Origin: Ruminococcus sp.
Lineage (GTDB): Bacteria; Bacillota; Clostridia; Oscillospirales; Acutalibacteraceae
NCBI GenBank assembly: GCA_017457955.1
Contig: JAFTGL010000001.1
Coordinates: 30,703-94,702, forward strand
Length of the DNA stretch: 64,000 nt
Direction of reading: 5' to 3'
Below, in pieces: positions 35,169 to 42,462 of this stretch. The notes beneath the pieces were generated by a model. That model was given only the letters and a program-made list of their open reading frames with translations. It had not been told where the DNA came from and searched no databases. Numbering within the stretch: the first letter of the stretch is position 1; each line of letters begins with the position of its first letter. A program made the translations under genes and the position numbers.

Positions 35169-38159
35169 TTATTTTTTTCTTCTGAATATGCTGACAAATT
35201 CAGTAAAGAAATTCTTTTTATCAGCGATCTTCTTTTTGATCTCTGCGATCGTGACGTCAGCCTGCGAGTTATGGGTCACCATAGCCTGCGCGAGTCTGAC
35301 ATAGATGCTCTTGAATCTCTCGATGCTTGCTTCGTCATACAGGCTCGCGGCAAAGTCGATCATCACCTGCAGTCCGTCCGCGCCGTCGAGGATCTCGATG
35401 TCGAGGATCGTCTGGGACGCCGCCTGATTCTGGCGCACTTCGACCGGCTCGATGTCAAAGCCCTCGAGACCGCCCATGTCGCGGATATCCTGCTGATAGA
35501 GCAGATATGCTGCCTCGCCGCTGCCGACCTGGTTGACCGAGTCGACGTAGGGGTAACAGCTGTGCTCGATGCCCTTCTGTACCTGCTCATGCACGTCGGC
35601 AAAGACGTTGCGCAGGGTGTCGCTGTCCTTGAAACGGATACCCACCGGCAGATCGCGGAACATCAGGCCCACGGAGCTGAGCATCTGCATATCCTCTCTG
35701 CCGTTATAGATCCACGACAGCTTGATATCGGGCGCGTCGTTGTAGATCGAGATCGCAAGTGCCGCCACGGTGATGAAGAACTCGTTGCGGCTGATCTTAT
35801 AGGCGCGTTCTACCGCCTTCATCTGCGCTTGCTCGATGTCCAGCTCGCCGAACAGCTCGCCCATCTCGTTCTCGCGGGATTCATGGTCGGTCTTGGGATA
35901 GCATGACCAGTCGATATTGTCGTATCTATCCTCAAAGTACTTCTTGCTTTCTTCATAGAACGCGGTATTCACAGCATCCTCACGCCGCTTGAGCATGAGA
36001 TAGTAGTAGTCCTTGTCCATATCCATGCCCATGTACGCCTTGCCGACGTCGCCGAGGAACACCTTCAGCGAGGTGCCGTCGAACAGCGAATGATGGACGT
36101 CGAAGAAGATATAGCCGGCTTTTTCGGTCTGGAAAACACGGCAGCGGAACAGCTTGCCGCCGACGATCTTGAAGGGATACACCAGCGTATCCTTCACGAA
36201 TCTCATTTCGAATTCGGACAGCTTCTCGACATGGATATCCGTCAGGTTCTCGGGAGTATATCTCTGGATCAGCTCGCCGTCCTCGTTCCACGCGAAGGTG
36301 GTCAAGAGGGCAGGGTGATTCATGATCGCTTTTTTCAGCGCTGCCGCCATCTGTTCCATATCAAAGAGATCGGTGCTGACCTTCATCATCGAGAAAAGGT
36401 TGTACATCGTGGAGTTCGGGGTGTACAGCTGATAGTCGACCATATACAGCTGTTCGGTCGTCAGCGGGTGCTCCTCCTTCAGCGACGCGTCGTTCTTCTC
36501 ATCAGGGCTTTCACCGTCGTTGTTCTCGAGTATCTCCTGATACAGCGCGGCGATCTTCGCGGGCGTTCTGCCGCGAAAGACTTCGGATGTATTCAGTCCG
36601 GGCAGATCGGCTTCGGTGATCAGATCGATAGAGCCGAGCGAATCGCCGCCCATCTCATAGAAGTCGTCGTTGATACCGACCTGCGAGAGCTTTAAGACCT
36701 TTTCCATCGCGTGACAGATCTTTTCTTCGATCTCGTTCGTGGGCGCGGCATAGTCGCTCTTGAAATCGTCTATATTAGGCGCGGGCAGGCCTTTTCGGTC
36801 GAGCTTGCCGGTCGCCTTGAGGGGTACCTTATCGATCTTGATGTAATAGGCAGGGATCATATAGTAGGGCAGACGCTTCAAAAGCTCCGCGCGGAGCGAC
36901 TCGGCGTCGACCTGTATATCAGCGGTGTAATAGGCGCAAAGGTAGCTTTTGCCTGCGTCCTCAAAGCCGCGTACAGCCGCCCATTCGATACCGAGCGCCT
37001 GCTTGACGGCGGCTTCGATCTCGGCGGGTTCGATGCGGTTGCCGTTGATCTTGATCATATCGCCCGATCTGCCGAGCAGTACATAGTTGCCGTTCTCGTC
37101 CTTCTTGGCAAGGTCGCCGGTGTGATAGACGCCGTTTACGAACGCCTTTGCACTTTGTTCAGGCAGGTTGATGTATCCGCGGACATACGGATTCTCAAAG
37201 CACAGCTCGCCTGTCTCGCCGTCAGCGACCTCTCTGCCGTCCTCGCCGATGAGAGTGATCTTGGTGTCGATCTCAGGCTTGCCGATCGGGCAGGTCTCAT
37301 AGGAACGGTCGATCTTGAAAATGCCTACCGCAAAGCCGCTCTCGCTGGCGGCGTATACGTTGATGAGATCTACATTCTTATTATATACGTTGTTTGCGGG
37401 CTCGCTTCCGACGATCAGTATTCTGAGGAACGGTCCCGTCTGATTTCCCAGCTTACGCACATAGGAAGGCGTCAGGAAGGTGACGGTGATGCGCTTACTG
37501 ATGAAGAATTTCGCGAGAGCGCCGGGATTTTTGATGACGGCGTAGGATACGACAAAGGTCTTTCCGCCGAAGATGCTCAGCGCTTTCAAAATGACGATGA
37601 CAGAGGCGACGAAGTTCATCGGCGCCAGCAGCGCGAGCCTGTCGGAGCTTTTGAAGGGGGTCTCGCCGTCGATCTTGATGGATTCGATCGCGCGGCTGAG
37701 GTTGCCGTATTCATGCAGAACGCCCTTGGGGTTGCCTGTGGTGCCGGAGGTGTAGATCGCATAGGCGGCGTCGTGATCGCCGTGCGCTTCATAGCCTTTC
37801 AGCGGCTCGGTGTGCATGATCTCGTCCCAGTTGTCGGCACTAAGCTCCAGCTTGCAGCCGCAGTCAGAGCGGATGAAGTTGATGCGCTCCGGCGCGTAGG
37901 TGTCCTCTACCAGCGCCCACGCCGCACCTGCCTTCCAAACGCCGATCATCGCGATGATCGGGAGGATGCCTCTCGGAAGGTCGATGAGGACAAAGTTCTC
38001 TTTACCGATATTGTTCTGCTTCAGATACGCATAGACGCGTCCGCTCATCTCGTCAAGCTGAGCATAGGTGACGCCTTTGGCGTGCGCGTCGTCAAACAGG
38101 ATCGCTCCGTTGGGGTTTTCAGCGGTATACTGTTCCAGCAGTTCTAAAATGTTGATCAT
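35169..38159 (-). CDS. NRPS-like protein: adenylation, carrier, condensation domains
   Basis: A 996-residue single-module protein. The adenylation domain (about 1-470) has TSGTTGNPKG at 137-146, NVYAASESG near 267, YHTGDL near 345, GRSGDMIKINGNRIEP near 363 and the late lysine in TGKLDRKGLP at 452. A carrier domain follows, with GGDSLGS and the pantetheine serine near 507. The C-terminal condensation-like domain (about 565-985) has the active-site motif HHSLFDG at 689-695. No thioesterase or reductase is present. At the position aligned with PheA Asp235 there is Val184 (FVAS), so the substrate may lack an alpha-amino group. GAAGGGG precedes the start; the STAS gene ends one base upstream. Confidence 0.88.
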   Translation of the reverse strand: MINILELLEQYTAENPNGAILFDDAHAKGVTYAQLDEMSGRVYAYLKQNNIGKENFVLIDLPRGILPIIAMIGVWKAGAAWALVEDTYAPERINFIRSDCGCKLELSADNWDEIMHTEPLKGYEAHGDHDAAYAIYTSGTTGNPKGVLHEYGNLSRAIESIKIDGETPFKSSDRLALLAPMNFVASVIVILKALSIFGGKTFVVSYAVIKNPGALAKFFISKRITVTFLTPSYVRKLGNQTGPFLRILIVGSEPANNVYNKNVDLINVYAASESGFAVGIFKIDRSYETCPIGKPEIDTKITLIGEDGREVADGETGELCFENPYVRGYINLPEQSAKAFVNGVYHTGDLAKKDENGNYVLLGRSGDMIKINGNRIEPAEIEAAVKQALGIEWAAVRGFEDAGKSYLCAYYTADIQVDAESLRAELLKRLPYYMIPAYYIKIDKVPLKATGKLDRKGLPAPNIDDFKSDYAAPTNEIEEKICHAMEKVLKLSQVGINDDFYEMGGDSLGSIDLITEADLPGLNTSEVFRGRTPAKIAALYQEILENNDGESPDEKNDASLKEEHPLTTEQLYMVDYQLYTPNSTMYNLFSMMKVSTDLFDMEQMAAALKKAIMNHPALLTTFAWNEDGELIQRYTPENLTDIHVEKLSEFEMRFVKDTLVYPFKIVGGKLFRCRVFQTEKAGYIFFDVHHSLFDGTSLKVFLGDVGKAYMGMDMDKDYYYLMLKRREDAVNTAFYEESKKYFEDRYDNIDWSCYPKTDHESRENEMGELFGELDIEQAQMKAVERAYKISRNEFFITVAALAISIYNDAPDIKLSWIYNGREDMQMLSSVGLMFRDLPVGIRFKDSDTLRNVFADVHEQVQKGIEHSCYPYVDSVNQVGSGEAAYLLYQQDIRDMGGLEGFDIEPVEVRQNQAASQTILDIEILDGADGLQVMIDFAASLYDEASIERFKSIYVRLAQAMVTHNSQADVTIAEIKKKIADKKNFFTEFVSIFRRKK

Positions 38160-38160
38160 A

Positions 38161-38469
38161 TCAGTCTGCCCCTTCTATATCAAGGATATCCGAAAATCCT
38201 GTGACCTCAAATATTTCCATGACTGTTTCGTTCACATTGCGGACCGTCATTTTGCCCTGCTTGTTCATGATCTTCTGGGCAGAGAGCAGTACCCTGAGTC
38301 CCGCGGAAGAAATGTAGACCAGATCCTTCATATCCAGCGTAAGTGCTGTGACGCCGTTCAGGGAGCTTTTCAGTTCCTGATCGAGCTCGGGTGCCGTCGA
38401 TGTGTCCAGACGACCCTCAAGAGTAAAGATAGCTGCGGCGTTTTCGATCGTTTTTTTGATGTTGAGCAT
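38161..38469 (-). CDS. STAS-domain anti-sigma-factor antagonist
   Basis: A 102-residue SpoIIAA/RsbV-like protein, with a beta start LNIKKTIENAAAIFTLEGRLDT, the switch segment VYISSAGLRVL (phosphorylatable Ser54 or Ser55), and the tail FEVTGFSDIL. In a partner switch it is phosphorylated by the RsbW-like kinase and dephosphorylated by the SpoIIE-like phosphatase, both in this operon. It is the first gene after a sigma-A promoter and a leader with two hairpins. AAGGAG lies 12-13 bases before the start, a long spacing. Confidence 0.92.
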   Translation of the reverse strand: MLNIKKTIENAAAIFTLEGRLDTSTAPELDQELKSSLNGVTALTLDMKDLVYISSAGLRVLLSAQKIMNKQGKMTVRNVNETVMEIFEVTGFSDILDIEGAD

Positions 38470-38522
38470 AAGTATTGGATTCTCCTTTTCTTAATATTAT
38501 TGTTTTGACAGTATGTGCTATA

Positions 38523-38589
38523 GTGCTTCGGTGTTCGAAAGCACGACAGTTCTGAGCAGATGATTGATGATCAGCGGTCCGCGCTGATC
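38523..38589 (-). promoter_or_regulatory. Leader of the STAS/NRPS operon with two hairpins
   Basis: In the roughly 125-base leader, GATCAGCG pairs with CGCTGATC (38569-38589), and GTGCTT pairs with AAGCAC (38523-38544). Neither is followed by a T-run, so they are not simple terminators; they may protect the message or control translation. Confidence 0.4.
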
Positions 38590-38601
38590 TCTTTCAGATA
38601 T

Positions 38602-38630
38602 ATTATAACGGCATTGAAGGCATAAATCAA
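38602..38630 (-). promoter_or_regulatory. Sigma-A promoter of the STAS/NRPS operon
   Basis: On the minus strand TTGATT (38625-38630), a 17-base spacer and TATAAT (38602-38607). No stress-sigma-type promoter is evident here, so basal transcription is probably by the main sigma factor. Confidence 0.75.
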
Positions 38631-38713
38631 TATAAGCATTTTCCGATCCCGTTCAAACTGATCGGATCATTGATAATGGAGTCATTTCGATTTGTATGGA
38701 TCCTGAGAGCCTG

Positions 38714-39475
38714 TTATTGATTGAATTCAAAGAAATTCATTTGCGCGAAGCCCGTTGGCAGCGGTATCGTACACATGTAGATGAAAGCCAAAATCAGACA
38801 CGCGACCGCGATCGACAAGACTGCGATACGGTTCGGCATGTTTTTGAAGGTGCCGACGATACCGAGCAGGAAGAGCGTCAGCGAGTAAATGACGGTTACA
38901 AGCTGGTATGAATCGCCTTTTGTGTTATCCCGCTTTCCTTCTTCAAGCAGTTCCTGTGACTGAGCGGACGTGCCTTGTGCCGACTCAAAGTATTTTCCCG
39001 TTATTCCGGGCATATTGAACGGATTGTCTTCGCCGTTTTCCTCCATCCATTTGATGCCTTCGGCAAGAATATCGCTGATACTATTTTTCTTGAAAGTCTC
39101 GATCTTATCGTTGATGAGATCGATCTTTGTCTGATCACTGTCAGCCTTTGCCAAATCCAGTTCATAGGTATAATCCTTCAAGGTGTTCCATGCCATATAA
39201 TCGGCAAGGAACGCTTGCGTTCCGAGGTTGTATTCTGCGGTACTCTGTGACGCCGTGTTATTGCTCTCTGTAAAATGGATGGATTGGAGTCCGCCGTGCA
39301 GATGTGCGATCCATGAAGCCCACGCCGAGAGCAGCGTCGTGATGCCGAGCAGCACCGCAACGACCGTTTCAAGCCTTTTGGCGGTCAGGATGGTTTTTTT
39401 GCCTTTGACCGCGTTGTCGGGAGGAGTATCACCGCGTTTAGCGGATTTGCCTTTTGTTGATTTGGATTGATTCAT
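38714..39475 (-). CDS. Three-helix membrane protein, unknown function
   Basis: A 253-residue protein: a Lys-rich cytoplasmic start (KSTKGKSAKRG), one hydrophobic helix (VAVLLGITTLLSAWASWIAHL, near 40-60), an acidic, helical soluble part of about 120 residues, and two closing helices (LVTVIYSLTLFLLGIVG and IAVLSIAVACLILAFIYM). The layout vaguely recalls DUF4337-type proteins, but I do not assign it. ATG 39475 begins the recognisable protein, with only TAGGGAT upstream; the frame extends upstream without support. It follows the glycerophosphodiesterase gene by 11 bases, so the two are an operon. Confidence 0.7.
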   Translation of the reverse strand: MNQSKSTKGKSAKRGDTPPDNAVKGKKTILTAKRLETVVAVLLGITTLLSAWASWIAHLHGGLQSIHFTESNNTASQSTAEYNLGTQAFLADYMAWNTLKDYTYELDLAKADSDQTKIDLINDKIETFKKNSISDILAEGIKWMEENGEDNPFNMPGITGKYFESAQGTSAQSQELLEEGKRDNTKGDSYQLVTVIYSLTLFLLGIVGTFKNMPNRIAVLSIAVACLILAFIYMCTIPLPTGFAQMNFFEFNQ

Positions 39476-39486
39476 ATTGATGATCC

Positions 39487-41238
39487 CTACTGTACCAAAG
39501 AGTACGCCTTTTGGAGAATGATTTCGAGCAGGGAGCGATTTGAAAGCTGTTCCTTTATCTCGCCTGACAATTTCACGGAATCGGTTATGATCGCGTCGGC
39601 GTCGCTTGTCATGAAATACTCGATATCGTCTTCTTCGTTGACCGTCCATACCATGATCTTCTTGCCCTTGTCATGGATCGCGGCGATGGTCTCGTCGGTC
39701 GAGATCTCTTCCTCGAGAGCCAGATAATCGAAGGGGGTGTTCTCGATCTGACCAAAGGAGATAAAAGCGAGATAGCCGGTCTGCATTTCGGGGTATTCCT
39801 GCTCGATATACTCCAGTATATCATATTTCAGCGAGATTAGCACTACCTGATTTTCCATGCCTTTTTCCTTGATGATCCTGACGGCGTCATCCGCCATCTG
39901 ATCGTCGGCAGTCGCGCCTTTCAGCTCCACAAAGAGGATCACCTTGTCGCGGGACGCGTCGAGCATTTCTTCTAAGGTCGGTACAGGCTCTCCGTCCACA
40001 CTCAGCTCCTTGACCTCGCTGAGCGTCATTTCTTCCGGCGTTTTTTCAACGCCCGCGACACGCGCAAAGTCCGCGTCATGGTTGACGACATAGTATCCGT
40101 CAGAGGTGCGCTGGATGTCGATCTCACAGCCCATGGCGCCGAGCTCATAGGCGGCCTCGATACCCTTTACGGTGTTTTCGGGCGCTTCGATACCGCCCGC
40201 GCGGTGAGCGATGATCTCAGCCGTGATCTGCGTATGGAAGATCTCATCAAAATGATTGACTCCGACGACGGAGAACGCGACACAGAGGATCAGCACCAGC
40301 ACGACCGCGGTTATCACGAACGGATGGCGCTCCTTATCCTGCTTCCGATACTGCCATTCTCCCTCGCTGCTGTACTTTTTGTAAAGCATCGTCAGCTTGA
40401 GTACGAAGAACGATACAGACATCAGTGCCGCGAACAAAAGGACGATAAGCGGGATAAGGGTGAATAAGATATCACAGAATCTCAAAGCCGTTTCTCCCAT
40501 CGGGATCAGCTGTACGATCAGCAGGGGAAGGGCGGCGCATGCCGTCAGCAGGACTGCCGCAAGCGTCGCGATCACAAGAAAGCAGATCAACTCAAAAAGG
40601 AAGTTTTTCAGGTTGCCCTTGACCAGCTTGCGGGAATTGACGCTTGCTTGTTTCATCGTCATGCCGTCCGTCAGCGCTCCGTGCAGGATGAAGCAATAGA
40701 TGAACGCGACCACCGTCAATAAGATAATAACAACGGTATAGCCGATCGAAAACAACGGGGTGTTGTTGATGACGGACATGATAAAGCGCGGCATGTAGAA
40801 TGACGAGGTCAGCGATACGGAAAAGCCGAGTCCGAGGATCGGCGCGAGAACGACCGCATACAGAACAACCGCCAGTCCGCGGAGATTGAGATACTTTTTC
40901 AGCGCCGCGAAGCCGCCTTTGACGCTCTGCCACACGGACGTTTTTTCCCCGTCAAGGAGCTTTGAGCTGTAGATGAGAAGAGCGTTCAGCTCGACCGCGA
41001 CGTATGAGATCACCATCAGCAGGATCAGCGCGATCATCACATAGCCCTGCCAGTGGGTGAACACAAAGCTTAGATCGCCGCTGGTGACAGCCGTTTTGCC
41101 TGTCAATCCTAACAGCAGACCGCACAGAGCGGATATGCCCCATGTCAAAAGCGACAGGAGAAGAAACGACACGAGCTGAAACGTCAGCAGTTTCGGGATC
41201 GCCTGATAAAACGGACGGATTCGGTTTTTCAGTTTCAT
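39487..41238 (-). CDS. Membrane glycerophosphodiester phosphodiesterase
   Basis: A 583-residue protein. The first 320 residues form about eight hydrophobic helices (membrane domain often fused to GDPD), and residues about 335-570 form a GDPD TIM barrel. Catalytic marks are IAHRAGGIEAPENTVKGIEAA, then CEIDIQRTSDGYYVVNHDADFARV (metal ligands and His) and LFVELKGA. Such enzymes cleave glycerophosphodiesters, or lipoteichoic-acid-type chains, at the outer membrane face. GAGGTAC precedes ATG 41238. A MITE-like repeat lies just upstream. Confidence 0.9.
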   Translation of the reverse strand: MKLKNRIRPFYQAIPKLLTFQLVSFLLLSLLTWGISALCGLLLGLTGKTAVTSGDLSFVFTHWQGYVMIALILLMVISYVAVELNALLIYSSKLLDGEKTSVWQSVKGGFAALKKYLNLRGLAVVLYAVVLAPILGLGFSVSLTSSFYMPRFIMSVINNTPLFSIGYTVVIILLTVVAFIYCFILHGALTDGMTMKQASVNSRKLVKGNLKNFLFELICFLVIATLAAVLLTACAALPLLIVQLIPMGETALRFCDILFTLIPLIVLLFAALMSVSFFVLKLTMLYKKYSSEGEWQYRKQDKERHPFVITAVVLVLILCVAFSVVGVNHFDEIFHTQITAEIIAHRAGGIEAPENTVKGIEAAYELGAMGCEIDIQRTSDGYYVVNHDADFARVAGVEKTPEEMTLSEVKELSVDGEPVPTLEEMLDASRDKVILFVELKGATADDQMADDAVRIIKEKGMENQVVLISLKYDILEYIEQEYPEMQTGYLAFISFGQIENTPFDYLALEEEISTDETIAAIHDKGKKIMVWTVNEEDDIEYFMTSDADAIITDSVKLSGEIKEQLSNRSLLEIILQKAYSLVQ

Positions 41239-41260
41239 AACAGTACCTCTTTGATGTTTT

Positions 41261-41420
41261 ATACTAATTTCTAATAAAACCCTTTAACATCTATTGCGTA
41301 AAATTCTGCATAGCTTTGTTGGACTCCTTGACATACGTCAGTATGCCTGCGTTGTCCGCCTCGCTCTGCGAAATTTTCCGTTAATATCTTATTAAAGCTT
41401 TTTATTAGAAATTAGTATTA
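41261..41420. repeat. MITE-like repeat, copy 2
   Basis: About 160 bp with terminal inverted repeats ATACTAATTTCTAATAAAA and TTTTATTAGAAATTAGTAT, better matched than in copy 1 (22736-22890). The interior shares GCATAGCTTTGTTGGA and TTGACATACGTCAGTATG with copy 1. It lies between the starts of a minus-strand operon and the end of the DUF308 gene, and it has no ORF. Confidence 0.78.
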
Positions 41421-41518
41421 CGCGAAGCGGGGAAGAACCGCGTGAATAAAGTCATGTATCCGCCGTGTATAACGGCATACGCGGCGGATACGGATAATCG
41501 GGGTAAAATATTGATTGA

Positions 41519-42028
41519 TCAGTCGTTGGCGGCAACGCCGGTGAACATCAGGGTAAAGCCCGTTTCGATAAAAAAGATACCGATCAGAACGCCGAGCGAT
41601 ACTGCCATGAGCGTAGGCTGGAAGAACGAGTAACATCCGATCAGAACAGCGAGTATGCCGAAAATCAGCTGCAGTATCCATAACTTGGAGCCGGTCGCTT
41701 TTGTCACCGATACGGAATTGATGATCGAAACGATACCCATCAGTACAAACCATACGGCGGTCAATATCAGCATGATGCCTTCGGCGAAGAGCAGGGATTG
41801 GGGGAACGCCATCATGACGCCGCCCAGCAGAACGCTCAGGATACTGAACACAAAGTTGACGCCGAATCGTTTTTCAACAATGGCTTTGATAATGCCGACG
41901 ATACCGAAAGCAGCCATCAGTATCACGACAAAATAACCGGTGTTCATAAAGGTAAGCAGCGGCGTGAAGATACAGGAAAAACCTCCTGCAACTAACAAGA
42001 TCCCTAAAATAATGAATAATACGGTCAT
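41519..42028 (-). CDS. DUF308/HdeD-like membrane protein
   Basis: A 169-residue protein with six hydrophobic helices in three hairpins (FIILGILLVAGGFSCIF first, then VFSILSVLLGGVMMAFP and LQLIFGILAVLIGCYSFFQP). It resembles the protein at 14127-14660 and fits the HdeD family. GAGGTG lies upstream of ATG 42028. Its promoter (minus strand, 42149-42177) carries a 21-bp palindrome directly upstream, which it shares with a promoter near 47.3 kb, so the gene is probably under a specific activator. No function is known. Confidence 0.82.
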   Translation of the reverse strand: MTVLFIILGILLVAGGFSCIFTPLLTFMNTGYFVVILMAAFGIVGIIKAIVEKRFGVNFVFSILSVLLGGVMMAFPQSLLFAEGIMLILTAVWFVLMGIVSIINSVSVTKATGSKLWILQLIFGILAVLIGCYSFFQPTLMAVSLGVLIGIFFIETGFTLMFTGVAAND

Positions 42029-42148
42029 AAAAACACCTCACAAAAAATTTATCTGAATCCGGATCCTGATGGGCATGAACACAGGACACGGACTGACAGA
42101 GCGTTGCATATCACTTTTTATTAAATGAATACTACATAAACCCACTTT

Positions 42149-42201
42149 ATTTTACTATTTTTATTTGTTTTATCCAATGGGATGTTCCATAATGGAACAT
42201 C
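42149..42201 (-). promoter_or_regulatory. Activator-type promoter with 21-bp palindrome (site 1)
   Basis: On the minus strand TTGGAT (42172-42177), a 17-base spacer and TAAAAT (42149-42154). A perfect palindrome with the core TGTTCCATAATGGAACA (42183-42199; it extends to 42181-42201) begins 5 bases upstream of the -35. The -35 is weak and the palindrome position suits an activator. The same arrangement recurs at 47271-47322. Confidence 0.75.
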
Positions 42202-42219
42202 TGAATTTTACAAAAAATC

Positions 42220-42249
42220 TTGTTTTTGTATATCGTTTTTGTTTATAAT
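42220..42249 (+). promoter_or_regulatory. Promoter of the ABC exporter operon
   Basis: TTGTTT (42220-42225), an 18-base spacer and TATAAT (42244-42249). The leader would be about 205 bases. The 21-bp palindrome ends about 19 bases upstream of this -35, so one regulator could act on both divergent promoters. Confidence 0.6.
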
Positions 42250-42349
42250 AATTTGGAAAACGACTGAAGTTTCAACAAAAAACTACGGAATATAACAAAA
42301 TGGGTCAGTTTTTTCTAAAATCTTGAGAAAACTGCGGGGATTTTCACTG

Positions 42350-42407
42350 ACAGCCGTAATGCTTCGGTCAAGGATCGGTATTAAGACGATACCGCGTATC
42401 CGGCTGT
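42350..42407 (+). promoter_or_regulatory. Folded leader of the ABC exporter operon
   Basis: ACAGCCG (42350-42356) pairs with CGGCTGT (42401-42407), enclosing a CGGTAT/ATACCG hairpin (42376-42394). The fold lies in the long leader, 55 bases before the start codon. I recognise no known riboswitch class. Confidence 0.45.
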
Positions 42408-42462
42408 ACGGATCGAGCGGTGTTGCCTGAGAGATACATAATACTTTAAAAGAGGGGATGTC

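Larger units (their letters stand above)
42029..42462. other. Divergent regulatory region (DUF308 / ABC exporter)
   Basis: This 434-base AT-rich gap contains, from left to right, the minus-strand promoter of the DUF308 gene, the 21-bp palindrome, a plus-strand promoter (TTGTTT-N18-TATAAT at 42220-42249), a CAGTTTT...AAAACTG inverted repeat near 42306-42334 and a folded leader before the ABC genes. No coding frame is credible in it. Confidence 0.7.

Noticed and set aside
36711-38147. 478-codon plus-strand open frame opposite the NRPS-like gene
   Set aside because: It lies wholly antisense to a gene with clear adenylation motifs and has the repetitive composition of a shadow frame.
42290-42462. 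Possible TPP or glycine riboswitch before the ABC genes
   Set aside because: Short stretches such as TTGCCTGAGAG look suggestive, but the conserved cores of those classes are absent.
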